Origin: Nitrosarchaeum sp.
GTDB taxonomy: Archaea; Thermoproteota; Nitrososphaeria; Nitrososphaerales; Nitrosopumilaceae
Direction: 5' to 3'
Assembly (NCBI GenBank): GCA_018334095.1
Contig: JAGXTE010000041.1
Span: 1-40,227, forward strand
Length of the DNA: 40,227 nucleotides
Under the pieces are notes generated by a model. It was not told the origin of the DNA. It searched no databases and saw only the letters and a program-made list of their open reading frames with translations. This document shows, piece after piece, positions 6,334 to 15,908 of the stretch. A program made the translations under genes and the position numbers. The first letter of the stretch is position 1. The number at the start of each line of letters is the position of its first letter.

Positions 6334-8489
6334 GCTGAGAATTTCTCCCGATTTTCAATTATTTCTTGAGTTAAAGGCTTTAGTGATTTTCTATCTGACT
6401 TTCCTGTAAGTAAAATTGCACAACCGAATCGTGCTGAAATATTTCTTTTATCTTCAGTAAGGATGGCATGGGTAACTCTAGGTCGTATAGAAAAAGTCCA
6501 CATTGACTCCATGCTTTTAGAGTCAAACTTGTATGTTAGCATTTTAACGTTAGTTTTACTGTTTAACTCTTCTTGATTTTCAGGGGGGATTAAAGAGGTA
6601 TTGCCCATTTTCTTAGCTTTTACATCAAAATATGTTTCAAGAGTTGGAATTACAGATTTGTTGAAATCATCTGAATGCGTTAAACAAAATTTAATTTCAG
6701 TCACACTGGGAGGAACGTAAATAATAATATCATTTATTGGTGTGGTCATAGTATCATCTCCAACTTGAGTAAATCCAATAGTTCCTTCTGCTAAATAGAC
6801 TGTTGAATTATGATCAGTGTGAGTAAATGATTTAGATTCTCCATATCCTGCACAATTTGAAATATCATTAGTACATGATAGATAAGATATTGCTAACATA
6901 GTTTCTATATTTGAGATTCTATTTCTATATACTCGTTCAAGATCAATTAATTTTCTAATGAATAAGGGAGATGAAAAACTGCTTCCAGTCAAAGATACGG
7001 ATTGTCCTGATTTGTTTACAGTGTTAACACCTACATCATCAGAATTTAGATTGAGACTCCCATCAATAATATTCACATTACCTCCATGTTCCACAAGTTG
7101 AGGCTTTTTACATTCAAAGAGATCATATGCTCCAGTTCCACATCTAGAGTGAGGAGAAATCCCATTGATAGGTGCTATTGATTGATATCTTGAACTAATT
7201 TTTTTTGCAATCGACCCAATAGCAATTACATTTGGTGTATTAGCAGGTGGCGTTACAGGAAATCCTCTAAGATAATCAGGATAAGTGCCACCTTGAGTTA
7301 GACATTCTTTAATTTCAGGAAAATCTAAGTTTCCACCACTTGCAACAAGACATACATTTTTGCTTTGAATTAGTCTATCAAGCATCACCATAAGATGAGG
7401 GGGCATTTGCGGAATTCCAATAGAGGTTACAAACAATCTAGTTTTGTTAGCATATTCTTCTATACCTCGAATTAATCCTCTTGAAGCAAATGTTCTTTCG
7501 GCACTTGACCAAATTTTATAGGAAATAATATTGGCAGATGGAGATTTACCATTTTCTCCAAATGCAATTAGATTAGCTATTGGAGTTCCATGCCCATTAT
7601 TATCGTGCTCATCATCAAGATCTTGGAAAATATATGCACTTCTCTCTAAGAGAATAGGATGTAGAGATGGGATATCATTTACTCCACTATCCATTAAAAC
7701 AACTTTTGGAAGATATGGATTAGAAAGGATTTGTGAATTGTTTGAATTTTTAGAAGCAGGTTTAGAGGTAGATTCTCTTATTTCTTGTGCTACTCCATCA
7801 GGAATTAAATTGACTTTAAAAATAAATGTGGATTTTTGAATTAATTCGTTGATAATTTCTGATGTGGCGTCAGCTAAAATAAAACCGAATTTTTGAAATT
7901 CTTCTCCATACATTTTACAGTTATTTTTGGAAAAGAAATTCTGTAAAATACTGATATAGATTTTATTTTTTATAGTATCTAGATTTGGAATTATCGAAAA
8001 AATAAGCATTTTGATTCCAGATATGTTAAGGATTTCATCTTCTATCTGTTCCTCTTTTGTAATGGATTTGATAATGCGAACTTTTTCTGTTAGATACTTT
8101 GGAGTATCTTTATTTGATAACTGTTCTAATTTTTGTAGAGAACCAGAAATTAACATCCCATGTTGTTTTATATCTATATATGCAACAACATTTGCTTTTA
8201 GTGCATCCAAAATAGATTTTACTTCCATTTCTGAAGGATTTGCTTTTGTATACACTTTAAGAAAAACTTCATTTTCTTCTTTCAATGTTTTTTCACTAAG
8301 AATCTGTGTGGTTTCCCGAAGTTGGTATTCTACTCCACGTTGTTCTCGTTCTTTTAATCTAGGATCTTCAAATGATTCATCAGTGTATTCAGGATAGTGA
8401 AATCCGCCTTTTGGTCTAGGTTGTTTGAACGGATTTAAAATGACTTTAGCAGATAAAAATTCAAATTTTGAAGTATCGTTTGAAGCCAA
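6330..8489 (-). CDS. subtilisin-like (S8) serine protease, no signal peptide
   Basis: The 719-residue protein has a complete subtilase triad: D267 in VVLMDSGVND, H300 in NGHGTPIANLIAFG, S504 in LTGSSFSSP, and N387 of the oxyanion hole in VASGGNLDF. About 255 residues precede the catalytic domain, charged and helical, with no secretion signal. Some 170 residues follow it and are rich in beta strands. Secreted subtilases carry a signal peptide and propeptide; the lack of one points to action inside the cell, as in the subtilases encoded in prokaryotic defence loci. It is first of a two-gene unit with the nuclease and lies upstream of the Ubl operon on the same strand. Possible jobs include processing the nuclease or Ubl-modified proteins. 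Confidence 0.85.
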   Translation of the reverse strand: MASNDTSKFEFLSAKVILNPFKQPRPKGGFHYPEYTDESFEDPRLKEREQRGVEYQLRETTQILSEKTLKEENEVFLKVYTKANPSEMEVKSILDALKANVVAYIDIKQHGMLISGSLQKLEQLSNKDTPKYLTEKVRIIKSITKEEQIEDEILNISGIKMLIFSIIPNLDTIKNKIYISILQNFFSKNNCKMYGEEFQKFGFILADATSEIINELIQKSTFIFKVNLIPDGVAQEIRESTSKPASKNSNNSQILSNPYLPKVVLMDSGVNDIPSLHPILLERSAYIFQDLDDEHDNNGHGTPIANLIAFGENGKSPSANIISYKIWSSAERTFASRGLIRGIEEYANKTRLFVTSIGIPQMPPHLMVMLDRLIQSKNVCLVASGGNLDFPEIKECLTQGGTYPDYLRGFPVTPPANTPNVIAIGSIAKKISSRYQSIAPINGISPHSRCGTGAYDLFECKKPQLVEHGGNVNIIDGSLNLNSDDVGVNTVNKSGQSVSLTGSSFSSPLFIRKLIDLERVYRNRISNIETMLAISYLSCTNDISNCAGYGESKSFTHTDHNSTVYLAEGTIGFTQVGDDTMTTPINDIIIYVPPSVTEIKFCLTHSDDFNKSVIPTLETYFDVKAKKMGNTSLIPPENQEELNSKTNVKMLTYKFDSKSMESMWTFSIRPRVTHAILTEDKRNISARFGCAILLTGKSDRKSLKPLTQEIIENREKFSA

Positions 8490-8770
8490 TCATATTATGT
8501 CAAAAGTTAGAAGTTTTAAGCATACACGTTATTCCTAATTTTGTAAAATCATAAATTTACACAATTTCACCTGTTTACCAGATAGAATCTTTTTTCCATT
8601 TTTGTAATGTATTAGCTTAGTTTTTAGCGATTATTTTTTTCTAAATTTCCAATTATTTCAATAGAATTTGTCAAATTAGTTCAAAATTCCATATTTTTGG
8701 TTTACTCCATGGTTTATCTATCATTTCAGGGACAAAAATAGGCACATGTAGACATGAAAATTGAATTGAA

Positions 8771-9649
8771 TTATTTTTTATCAGGACTGATTAAATCATG
8801 TTCTATCTGAATTGTACAGTGATTGATACCGAATTTCTCCTTCATTGTTTCGTTGATTTTTCGTAAAAGATTGTTAGTTTGAGGTATGAATTCTTGCATA
8901 ATCTTCACATGTACGGACATGGCAAATACATTAGAAGTTAATGTCCATACATGAAGATCATGTATTTCATAAACTCCTTCCAATTTCATAATCTCTTCAG
9001 AGACCGACTGAACTTTGATTTCATTTGGAGTTCCCTCCATAAAGATATGCAGGCATTCTCTACAGAGTATAATGCCTGATCTTATTATCAAAACCCCAAT
9101 TCCTACACTTACAATCGAGTCTATTAGCGGATAATTGATAAAAACCATCAAAATTCCTGCAACAATAACACCGATAGATGAAAACATATCCCCAATTACA
9201 TGTGAATATGATCCTTTGATGTTAAGATTAGATTTACTTTCTTTTTTGAGTAATAATGCCATAATGATATTAGCTATAAATCCTGCAACTGCAAATCCCA
9301 ATAGTGTATTGATTTCAATATTTTGTGGTTCTTGAACTCTTTTGTAAGCCTCATAAAAAATAAAAATCGACACTCCAATTAGAGTAATTCCGTTAATTAG
9401 AGCTGCTATAATTTCTATTCTATGAAAACCAAAAGAAAGTGTAATAGAAGAGGATCTTTTTGCAATTCTAAATGCAATCAATGATACAAGTATTGCCGTA
9501 AAATCAAGCATGACATGAAATGAATCTGAGATAAGTGCAAGGCTGTTACTAATGATCCCTCCGATTAATTCAAACAGAAATACGCCAATAGAAATCAATA
9601 ATACTAACAAAAGTCTTTTTTCTAAATGATTAGATGTATGATTATGCAA
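8771..9649 (-). CDS. cation diffusion facilitator (CDF) metal exporter
   Basis: This 292-residue protein is a full-length CDF transporter, which exchanges cytosolic Zn2+, Co2+, Fe2+ or Mn2+ for protons. Six membrane segments are apparent. The metal site of TM2 is ISDSFHVMLD (D42, H45, D49) and of TM5 is SHVIGD. The cytosolic C-terminal domain is present (EGVYEIHDLHVWTL is the family signature). The N-terminus MHNHTSNH is His-rich, as in the CzcD/ZitB branch. It stands alone. A weak relative of the AGTTTGTTTGA-type motif is at 9757-9786, about 110 nt upstream. The 280-bp gap towards the subtilase gene and the 200-bp gap upstream show no gene. Confidence 0.92.
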   Translation of the reverse strand: MHNHTSNHLEKRLLLVLLISIGVFLFELIGGIISNSLALISDSFHVMLDFTAILVSLIAFRIAKRSSSITLSFGFHRIEIIAALINGITLIGVSIFIFYEAYKRVQEPQNIEINTLLGFAVAGFIANIIMALLLKKESKSNLNIKGSYSHVIGDMFSSIGVIVAGILMVFINYPLIDSIVSVGIGVLIIRSGIILCRECLHIFMEGTPNEIKVQSVSEEIMKLEGVYEIHDLHVWTLTSNVFAMSVHVKIMQEFIPQTNNLLRKINETMKEKFGINHCTIQIEHDLISPDKK

Positions 9650-9852
9650 TCAGATCTTTCCTTAAATTGAAATATAGTGAGAGCATGCTATAAGATGTAT
9701 TTCCCAAATAAATTCTTTCATGGTATGTTTATTGGGTTAGTATCATAAATCATTGTTGAAGTTCGTATGTTGTACCATTCTAAATTTCACTAATAACAAA
9801 CATGTTTAACGTTATCCAATTTAATCAATTTAGATTTATCTTGTTAAATACT

Positions 9853-10071
9853 CTAGTATCTAGAATTGTCTTTTCTTTCCTGAAAGTCTTTTCTACATCT
9901 GTTTGACCTAGGCGTTATGCGTAAAATACACTGACAGCAAGGACATCTTACTTTTTGATAACGTATGAAAACGGAACATTTTGAGCAGTGTTTTTGACCT
10001 ATTTCATATCTAATTTTCCCTTTGAAATCTTTGGCTTTGAATCGTTCACAGATTCCTTTGCATAGATTCAT
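9853..10071 (-). CDS. small cysteine-rich putative zinc-ribbon protein, copy 1
   Basis: A 72-residue basic protein with three cysteine groups: CKGIC near the N-terminus, CSKC in the middle (GQKHCSKC) and CPCC before a basic tail. This spacing suggests one or two zinc ribbons. Two paralogues lie in this window (24412-24624 and 26633-26851), sharing the N-terminal MN-x-CKG-[IL]-C, an RYE-x-GQK motif and RCPCC. I infer a family of small nucleic-acid-binding or metal-handling proteins; no characterised relative comes to mind. The AGTTTGTTTGA motif begins 55 bp upstream. Confidence 0.75.
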   Translation of the reverse strand: MNLCKGICERFKAKDFKGKIRYEIGQKHCSKCSVFIRYQKVRCPCCQCILRITPRSNRCRKDFQERKDNSRY

Positions 10072-10125
10072 TTTTAGATTATTTCACCATAAATAATGAA
10101 AATTTTTTAAACTTTAATAATCAAT

Positions 10126-10156
10126 AGTTTGTTTGACAGTTCTACTAGTTTTCTAA
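10126..10156 (-). promoter_or_regulatory. putative operator or activator site, AGTTTGTTTGA...CTACTAG motif, copy a
   Basis: The plus-strand sequence AGTTTGTTTGACAGTTCTAC is followed directly by TAGTTTTC. Near-identical copies occur at 13672, 17759 and 24664, with weaker ones near 9757, 19622 and 20405. All lie in non-coding DNA upstream of minus-strand genes. Here it is 55 bp before the start of the copy-1 zinc-ribbon gene. The binding protein is unknown. Confidence 0.5.
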
Positions 10157-10177
10157 AACATTTATTTTGTAAATGTT
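10157..10177 (-). terminator. hairpin after the 577-residue PEFG protein gene
   Basis: AACATTTA (10157-10164) and TAAATGTT (10170-10177) form a perfect 8-bp stem with a 5-nt loop, 7 nt beyond the stop codon of the minus-strand gene that ends at 10184. It could end or stabilise that transcript. It abuts the regulatory motif above, so it may instead belong to that element. Confidence 0.4.
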
Positions 10178-10183
10178 CTTTGT

Positions 10184-11917
10184 TCAAACATCATATTGAA
10201 AATTTTTAATATATTTTGTCGATACAGTTAGTATTAAAATAATCATCACAAACATAATTGAAATTCCAAACGGAAATTCAGGGGTCACATTAATTGGAAT
10301 TTCAACATATTCATCAGTTCCTGCAATTTTCTCTATTCTTACAGTAAGATCACCTGTTTCTTGCTCTACAAACACAAAATTCTCAAAAGTTCCACCTGCA
10401 CTAGCTAATCCTGATTTTCGATGAATTTCAGTCCCATTTTTAATTAATACAAAATCATATGTTGCTCCCCTCACTGGTAATTTAGAATCTTTTTCATAAA
10501 AAGTCATAACAAATTCAGACTCGCCAAGACCCAATGTGTTTGGAAACCATGTGAGATCAACTAAATATTTCCCATCATAAGTATCGGAGTTTATACTTTC
10601 CAGTTTAATTGGAAATTTTTTAATTTCTTGGGGTTTGACAACTAGCAAAAAATTAACATCCGAGAGAGAATTTCCTTCAATATTTGACACATCTAATTTT
10701 ATAGTCCCAACATGTTCAGGAGAAAACTCAAATTGGAACTCATCAGGAGTTTCAGAATTTACAGAGCCAAAAACATGTTTCTTGTAAATAGAACTACCAT
10801 TTGATGACATTTCTATATCATATTCTATGTTTTTGTTAGACTTATCTGTAAACAGTTCTTTTGTTTCTAAGAAGAAGGTCACATCTTCTCCTGTTTTAAT
10901 AATATCTGGATTCCAAGAAAGATATGTCTGATATCTAAGATCAGGCGTGGTTGCCTCTAGCGGTAAAATAACATCATTGCTTAAACTTAGTTCAAAATAC
11001 ATATCTGAATCTGATTTTTGTTTTGCTTGCTCTTTGATCTGTTTTAGATCCTCTTGATTCATTACAATATGGACAGTTCTACCATCTGAGGAATAATCGT
11101 CTATAGTGACAGCATCATCTTTTATCTTAATGTTGTTTATCTTAGCATCATATTTGGTATGGAGAAATTCTGAAAAATCTTCTGAAATTCTAACTTCTTG
11201 ATGTATTACACTTATCTGTTGAAGATCTTGATTCCAATCAAAAGGCATTGAAAAAGAAATTTTGTTTGAATCAAACTCAAAGTTCTCAATTTTGTCAAAA
11301 TATGAAATTATATTTACTGTACGTGGTTTTTGTGAAGAATCTATTACGGTATATGTATTATGTTCTGCAAGACTAATTGCCCCTATCAATTCTACTCGCT
11401 TATCAAGAAAATTAAAATCAGAATCAGCCGTTAAGATTTCTATTTTATATTCATAAAGCCCGCCTGAATTAAAAACTGGACCAGTCATTATTACAGGCTC
11501 TGTTGCAGTTCTCATCCAGGATTCAAGAGCAGGAGACAAATCTCCTTTAATTTTTATTTCATCTGAACCATCATTGATCACTTTGATTGTTAGATTTCCC
11601 AAATCATCATGAAACATTCTTCTGAAAATCTTTTCCCCGTCTTTTTTTAGTTCAAACATAAACGTAACATGTTCTACCACGCTTTGACTTTTTGATTCAT
11701 TTAGATTAATTGTGATATATCTTTCTGAATCATTTGGATCAAACGTTGAAGGAGAAATGTTAATTGATAAAGTCACGTCTCGCCCATCCATTGTTACAGG
11801 TGGATGAGTTTCTCCACCCAATCCATGTCCAAAGACACTTTGTGATGACATAGAAGATACTACAACTAACATAACAATTAAACCAAAATAGGCGTGATTT
11901 TTTACAAAATTGGGCAT
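10184..11917 (-). CDS. secreted PEFG-CTERM surface protein
   Basis: The 577 residues start with a signal peptide (hydrophobic segment 12-30, cleavage probably near VFGHG) and end with VTPEFPFG, a hydrophobic helix and a short basic tail, the PEFG-CTERM arrangement recognised by a thaumarchaeal archaeosortase-type system. The body is all beta-strand-like. The mature N-terminus GHGLGGETHPPVTMDGRDVTL is closely matched by the 571-residue protein at 15909. A C-terminal module (residues about 450-555) with LTWFPNTLG, YDFVLIKNG and a Gly-rich closing strand recurs in the blue-copper protein and two other genes here. It follows the 225- and 343-residue genes by 1-4 nt, forming an operon. Function unknown; location is the outer face of the membrane. 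Confidence 0.85.
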   Translation of the reverse strand: MPNFVKNHAYFGLIVMLVVVSSMSSQSVFGHGLGGETHPPVTMDGRDVTLSINISPSTFDPNDSERYITINLNESKSQSVVEHVTFMFELKKDGEKIFRRMFHDDLGNLTIKVINDGSDEIKIKGDLSPALESWMRTATEPVIMTGPVFNSGGLYEYKIEILTADSDFNFLDKRVELIGAISLAEHNTYTVIDSSQKPRTVNIISYFDKIENFEFDSNKISFSMPFDWNQDLQQISVIHQEVRISEDFSEFLHTKYDAKINNIKIKDDAVTIDDYSSDGRTVHIVMNQEDLKQIKEQAKQKSDSDMYFELSLSNDVILPLEATTPDLRYQTYLSWNPDIIKTGEDVTFFLETKELFTDKSNKNIEYDIEMSSNGSSIYKKHVFGSVNSETPDEFQFEFSPEHVGTIKLDVSNIEGNSLSDVNFLLVVKPQEIKKFPIKLESINSDTYDGKYLVDLTWFPNTLGLGESEFVMTFYEKDSKLPVRGATYDFVLIKNGTEIHRKSGLASAGGTFENFVFVEQETGDLTVRIEKIAGTDEYVEIPINVTPEFPFGISIMFVMIILILTVSTKYIKNFQYDV

Positions 11918-11921
11918 ATAA

Positions 11922-12599
11922 TCATCCTATTATCTTAAAAGAGTCAAGTATTGAACGATATTCTGATTTCATTTCTGTCTTCATCTCTGATGGGGACAGA
12001 CCAGTGTATTGAAGCATGTATAACTTGTTATTTTCCAAATACAATAGCTGTTCTCCGTAACTGTCCACATCTGTAGAATGGGCATGTGCTCCAAATATAC
12101 TCCAATCATTTGAAGGAGATATTTGTTTTAGTGTGATCTCAACATTTGGATTATTTTTCATTGACTCAATTTGTGTATCTACATAATTTGCCAGTTCAAA
12201 AGAGGATTTTTGACTAACATCAAAAACGGCAATCATGAAATGAGTCTTGTTATTTTGCTCCAAATAGATCCCATCAAGAAAGCCTTTTGTTTTTAGATTC
12301 AGCATGCTTTCATCATCCATATTATCAGACATTGGTATTACTTTCCAAGTATTATTTGGTTTTAAAATTTGAAATCCTAAATCTTTGTCTTGATAAATAT
12401 CATTTGAGATAGAGTAGCTTTGTACTGTATTAGATAATGTAATTTCGCCAAATCCAGATTTTATAAATACAGGCTCTAAAGATTGTTTTCCGTGTGTCTG
12501 ATAATATATTAAATCATAAATTGCTAAACTCATCACACTAATGACGATGGTAATTATAATACTCCATCGTACAATCTTAAGCTCCTTGATGCCATCCAT
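11922..12599 (-). CDS. membrane-anchored extracytoplasmic protein
   Basis: The 225-residue protein has one N-terminal membrane segment (residues about 13-32) preceded by a basic stretch, then an exported domain. The motif DLGFQILKPNNTWKVIP followed by alternating strands and helices resembles PsbP/DcrB-like folds, which act as small envelope stress or assembly proteins. That resemblance is weak. It lies between the cupredoxin gene (1 nt away) and the 577-residue PEFG gene (4 nt away), so the three are probably one operon. The shared context suggests work on, or with, the copper protein at the cell surface. Confidence 0.75.
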   Translation of the reverse strand: MDGIKELKIVRWSIIITIVISVMSLAIYDLIYYQTHGKQSLEPVFIKSGFGEITLSNTVQSYSISNDIYQDKDLGFQILKPNNTWKVIPMSDNMDDESMLNLKTKGFLDGIYLEQNNKTHFMIAVFDVSQKSSFELANYVDTQIESMKNNPNVEITLKQISPSNDWSIFGAHAHSTDVDSYGEQLLYLENNKLYMLQYTGLSPSEMKTEMKSEYRSILDSFKIIG

Positions 12600-12600
12600 G

Positions 12601-13632
12601 TTATATCGGTGTTGAACTTTCCGTATTCTGTGATGGATTATTTTTTGATTTTTTCATCCAAAACAATGCAATGATAAAAAGTATACCTGGAACTAAGATC
12701 AACACAGGATATAATCCATAATAAAGGTCTAAACGCTGTGCAGGTTTGATTTGCATCTGTTCATGATTCATTTTTTCTTGATTCTCATAAACAATAGTAG
12801 AAAATTCAGTAGTTCTTGCAGCCTTTGATGTGGTACTAGTGACGGATTTATCACTAATAGTACCTGCAGTGCCTTCTACTCCTTCAAATCGTATTATTAT
12901 CGGCCCAGCATTATCAAATACAAAATTTCGATAATCCCCACCAATTTGTGTAAGTCCAGTGTCACGATAAATTTCTTTACCATTTTGGATTAAAACAAAG
13001 TCATACGTCATTTTGGCAAGATTTGCATTTGTTGCACGACTATAGAATTGATAAATGAATTGCACCTTTTCATGTGATTTAATGATTGATGGTTCCCATG
13101 TAAGATCAGCCTCAATAATATTATCAGGAGTGAATTTGATAACTGGAAATGACTCGATCTTATTTCCAAATGCGTCATGAGGATAATCTATTTGTGATTC
13201 CTTAACTGTTATCACGCCCTCCATCCACGGATGAATAGTACAAAAATAGGAAAAAGTGCCAGATTCTTCAAATTTGTACGACCATGATTCATTTGGCAGG
13301 AATCTATCACTATCAAATAATCCATCAGGGGTCCCAAAGTCTTTGTCCATCCAACCAAATCTTCCAGAGCTTTTTCCACTTGTAACGGTATGACTCTCAT
13401 TATCATTATTTATCCATGTAACAGTATCTCCAACTGTAACAGTAACAGTTGGTGGGTCATACCAAACCTCAGCAGGTGTATTTAGTTCTGGGCTATATGC
13501 TCCAAACGGAATATCTATAGTAACCTCTTCTGCATACAAATATCCCATAGAACCTGCATTAGAAATAACAAACATGGAAATACTAATAACTACAAATCCA
13601 AAAGATCTTAGAAAAATTATTTTAATGGTCAA
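12601..13632 (-). CDS. exported plastocyanin-like blue-copper protein with C-terminal beta domain and membrane anchor
   Basis: A signal peptide (residues 1-34) is followed by a cupredoxin domain (about 37-145) with all type-1 copper ligands: H81 in NDNESHTV, then C131, H134 and M137 in YFCTIHPWMEG. Residues about 165-270 form the module also seen in the PEFG proteins (LTWEPSIIK, YDFVLIQNGKEIYRDTG). A final membrane helix (about 305-325) anchors it, with a charged tail. Such proteins carry electrons or bind copper outside the membrane; ammonia-oxidising archaea encode many. It starts with TTG (13630-13632); the AGTTTGTTTGA motif begins 40 bp upstream with a TATA-like TTTAAGAA between. It is the first gene of a three-gene operon. 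Confidence 0.9.
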   Translation of the reverse strand: MTIKIIFLRSFGFVVISISMFVISNAGSMGYLYAEEVTIDIPFGAYSPELNTPAEVWYDPPTVTVTVGDTVTWINNDNESHTVTSGKSSGRFGWMDKDFGTPDGLFDSDRFLPNESWSYKFEESGTFSYFCTIHPWMEGVITVKESQIDYPHDAFGNKIESFPVIKFTPDNIIEADLTWEPSIIKSHEKVQFIYQFYSRATNANLAKMTYDFVLIQNGKEIYRDTGLTQIGGDYRNFVFDNAGPIIIRFEGVEGTAGTISDKSVTSTTSKAARTTEFSTIVYENQEKMNHEQMQIKPAQRLDLYYGLYPVLILVPGILFIIALFWMKKSKNNPSQNTESSTPI

Positions 13633-13671
13633 TTTATGTTAAAATTCTTAAACTGACACTAATAATAGTAC

Positions 13672-13702
13672 AGTTTGTTTGATAGTTCTACTAATTTAGT
13701 AA
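13672..13702 (-). promoter_or_regulatory. putative regulatory motif copy b, upstream of the blue-copper operon
   Basis: AGTTTGTTTGATAGTTCTAC followed by TAATTTAG. It begins exactly 40 bp before the TTG start of the blue-copper gene, the same distance as copy d has from its gene. A TATA-like box lies between motif and start, so the motif is in an activator or upstream-repressor position. Confidence 0.5.
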
Positions 13703-13727
13703 TAACACGTTTTAATTTTTGTATAAA

Positions 13728-14246
13728 TTAACAACTCATATTGTTTTTATCATTTAACATATTCCAAAAATCAAAACTAGAGTATTGTTCTGTTACTGAA
13801 TAAGGAATACCCATAATGCTAGTGTGAAATTCTGTAATCACATTCATGTTTCTAGGATCTATTCTAATTGTCGGATCACTTCCACCAAACAAGTGATCAA
13901 AATGCATGAAAAGGTATTGTGATTGAGCGTATGACTCTGAGATGTATTTTCCACGTGCATCAAAAAAGGAATGAGGCATAATACTTGTTCCATCACCCAT
14001 AAATGTCCCTAATAATTTATTTTCATAAAAAATTATTATTTTAAAAGAATTAAAATTTACAGGCATTGGAAAATCATTACACATCATAATTTTATCATCA
14101 ACGCTCATTTCATAAAATCTGAAATAACCATCTACTCCACCTAATTGTAATTTATCTAATGCATAAATATTCAAAATGGAAAAACCTACAATAGATAATA
14201 TCACAAGTACTGAAACTATTGTTATGATTTTGTATTTTTCCATCAT
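13728..14246 (-). CDS. exported hypothetical protein
   Basis: The 172-residue protein has an N-terminal hydrophobic segment (residues about 8-28) that is either a signal peptide or an anchor. The exported part is rich in aromatic residues (YFRFYEMSVDD, HFDHLFGG) with two cysteines, C56 in MMCNDFPMP and C172 at the extreme C-terminus, which may form a disulphide. I recognise no family. It lies 13 nt downstream of the Vgb-like propeller gene and is probably co-transcribed with it. Confidence 0.7.
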   Translation of the reverse strand: MMEKYKIITIVSVLVILSIVGFSILNIYALDKLQLGGVDGYFRFYEMSVDDKIMMCNDFPMPVNFNSFKIIIFYENKLLGTFMGDGTSIMPHSFFDARGKYISESYAQSQYLFMHFDHLFGGSDPTIRIDPRNMNVITEFHTSIMGIPYSVTEQYSSFDFWNMLNDKNNMSC

Positions 14247-14259
14247 TTAAAACATAAAA

Positions 14260-15801
14260 TTAAACGACTTTAATTGTTGCATAAGAAGATATAGACACAT
14301 TTGAAAGCTGTGTTCCTATAAGAATTTTATAATAACCTAAAGGAGTGTTTTCATCAACAGAGATAGTTATAGGAACATACTCTGTTTTATCTAAGAGAGC
14401 TGTTGGAGTAGACTCTGTTTTTATCTTTATGAATTTTGAGCTTGTATTTCCATGTAATATAAGATCAGTTTTTTGATTGGTTTGAGGCATGACTATGACT
14501 TTGATTTCTTTTTGTTCTCCTTGTTTAATTTGAATTTCATCTTGTTCTACATCTAAGGATATAGGTATTGTAACAGAGGAATCTAACACTCCTATGTTAT
14601 TTTCAACCCATGATGTAAACCAAATTTTGTTATCCTGATTGGCAAATCCGAATGTTTGGGATATACCACAGTCACTCAAATCTCCACAATCTGCCCACTT
14701 GGGGTTTTTTGATGGGATGTCATATTCTAGTAATGATTCAGTTTTTGGATCAAACACAGCTAATCTGTTGGCGGCATGTTCATTAAACCACATATTTCCT
14801 TCAGAATCAAAAAGATTCCAATATGGACGTGTAATTGGAGTCTTTATCAGACCTGATGAATTTCCATATGACCAAACAGGAGGGTCAGAAGTTACATACT
14901 CAGTTGTCTGTAAATTTTTTGAATCAAATTTGTAAAATGAGCTACTGCCAGTATCTGCAATCCATATATTTCCTAAAGGCCCGATTGATACTCCGTTAGG
15001 AGCAAGTATACTAGAAGGAAGGGAAAATTCTTCAGATTTCTGTGTTACAAAGTTGGTTTTAATCAATATTGCTTCTTTTTGGTATTTCCACATTACAAAC
15101 CACAGATTGTCATTATCAACAGCTACTTGACTAGTAAAGAATCCCTCAGGCACTTTGATTGTAGAATATGATGTTTTATTGGCATCTAAATCATCATGAT
15201 TTACAATTAGGATTTGATTTCCCGTAAAATCATTTATCAGAAAATGATCATTATAATATTCAATTTTTTGTGGAAATATCTTATCATTATTTTCAGTAAA
15301 ACTAAATTTGGAATATGTTTTTTCAGGAATTGAGAATTTCCAAAGAGCACCGTATGCCTCATCTGCAAACCACACTTCATCATCTTGTGTATAAAATATA
15401 CCCCACATCATTGATGTTTTTTTTAAATCCCACTGTTCATTTTTGTATTCTGTAAAGTTTTTAGATACTGAATCAAAGACTGCTAAATTTCCAGTATTTG
15501 TTTGTGTAAACCAAATCTTTCCATTAGAGTCGACAGTTATGGAAAGAGGCTGAGTGCAAGGTGTAGGAATCTCAAATTCTTGTACATATTGATTTGATTT
15601 TGCATCAGAGCTACCACAATGCTGCTCTCTTTCATTAGGTGGATGATTATCAGCAGGAGTCCCAGTTAGAATAATAGATTTTTTTGTTTCAAGAGTTGTT
15701 TTAGAAACGTTGTTTTCATTTGATTCATAATTGTTAATTAAGAATATTACTGAAACTGCCAATAATGCAAATCCAGTGATAAAATATGTTGATTTTTTCA
15801 T
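14260..15801 (-). CDS. membrane-anchored Vgb-like beta-propeller protein
   Basis: The 513-residue protein has an N-terminal membrane segment (residues 5-24), a propeller of about seven blades (residues 70-420) and a C-terminal beta domain. Blade signatures include ITVDSNGKIWFTQTNTGNLAVFD, VSIGPLGNIWIADTGSSSFY and NMWFNEHAANRLAVFD, as in virginiamycin B lyase and NHL-type propellers. Vgb family propellers may be lyases or binding scaffolds; enzymatic activity here is unproven. The C-terminal part (about 425-510) looks like an Ig-like domain. A paralogue of similar layout is at 33599-35248, in the copper-linked region. It precedes the 172-residue exported protein by 13 nt. Confidence 0.82.
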   Translation of the reverse strand: MKKSTYFITGFALLAVSVIFLINNYESNENNVSKTTLETKKSIILTGTPADNHPPNEREQHCGSSDAKSNQYVQEFEIPTPCTQPLSITVDSNGKIWFTQTNTGNLAVFDSVSKNFTEYKNEQWDLKKTSMMWGIFYTQDDEVWFADEAYGALWKFSIPEKTYSKFSFTENNDKIFPQKIEYYNDHFLINDFTGNQILIVNHDDLDANKTSYSTIKVPEGFFTSQVAVDNDNLWFVMWKYQKEAILIKTNFVTQKSEEFSLPSSILAPNGVSIGPLGNIWIADTGSSSFYKFDSKNLQTTEYVTSDPPVWSYGNSSGLIKTPITRPYWNLFDSEGNMWFNEHAANRLAVFDPKTESLLEYDIPSKNPKWADCGDLSDCGISQTFGFANQDNKIWFTSWVENNIGVLDSSVTIPISLDVEQDEIQIKQGEQKEIKVIVMPQTNQKTDLILHGNTSSKFIKIKTESTPTALLDKTEYVPITISVDENTPLGYYKILIGTQLSNVSISSYATIKVV

Positions 15802-15908
15802 ATTTCAAGTTTTTTTGGTGTGGTTATAACTGCTAACACTGTTTTAGACTTGTACTACTTTTAGAGATTTAATTATACATATAATTTTCAATTAAGTCAA
15901 AAACCATA

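Noticed and set aside
8490..8770. Possible small gene between the subtilase and CDF genes
   Set aside because: No frame on either strand had a credible start, promoter and composition.
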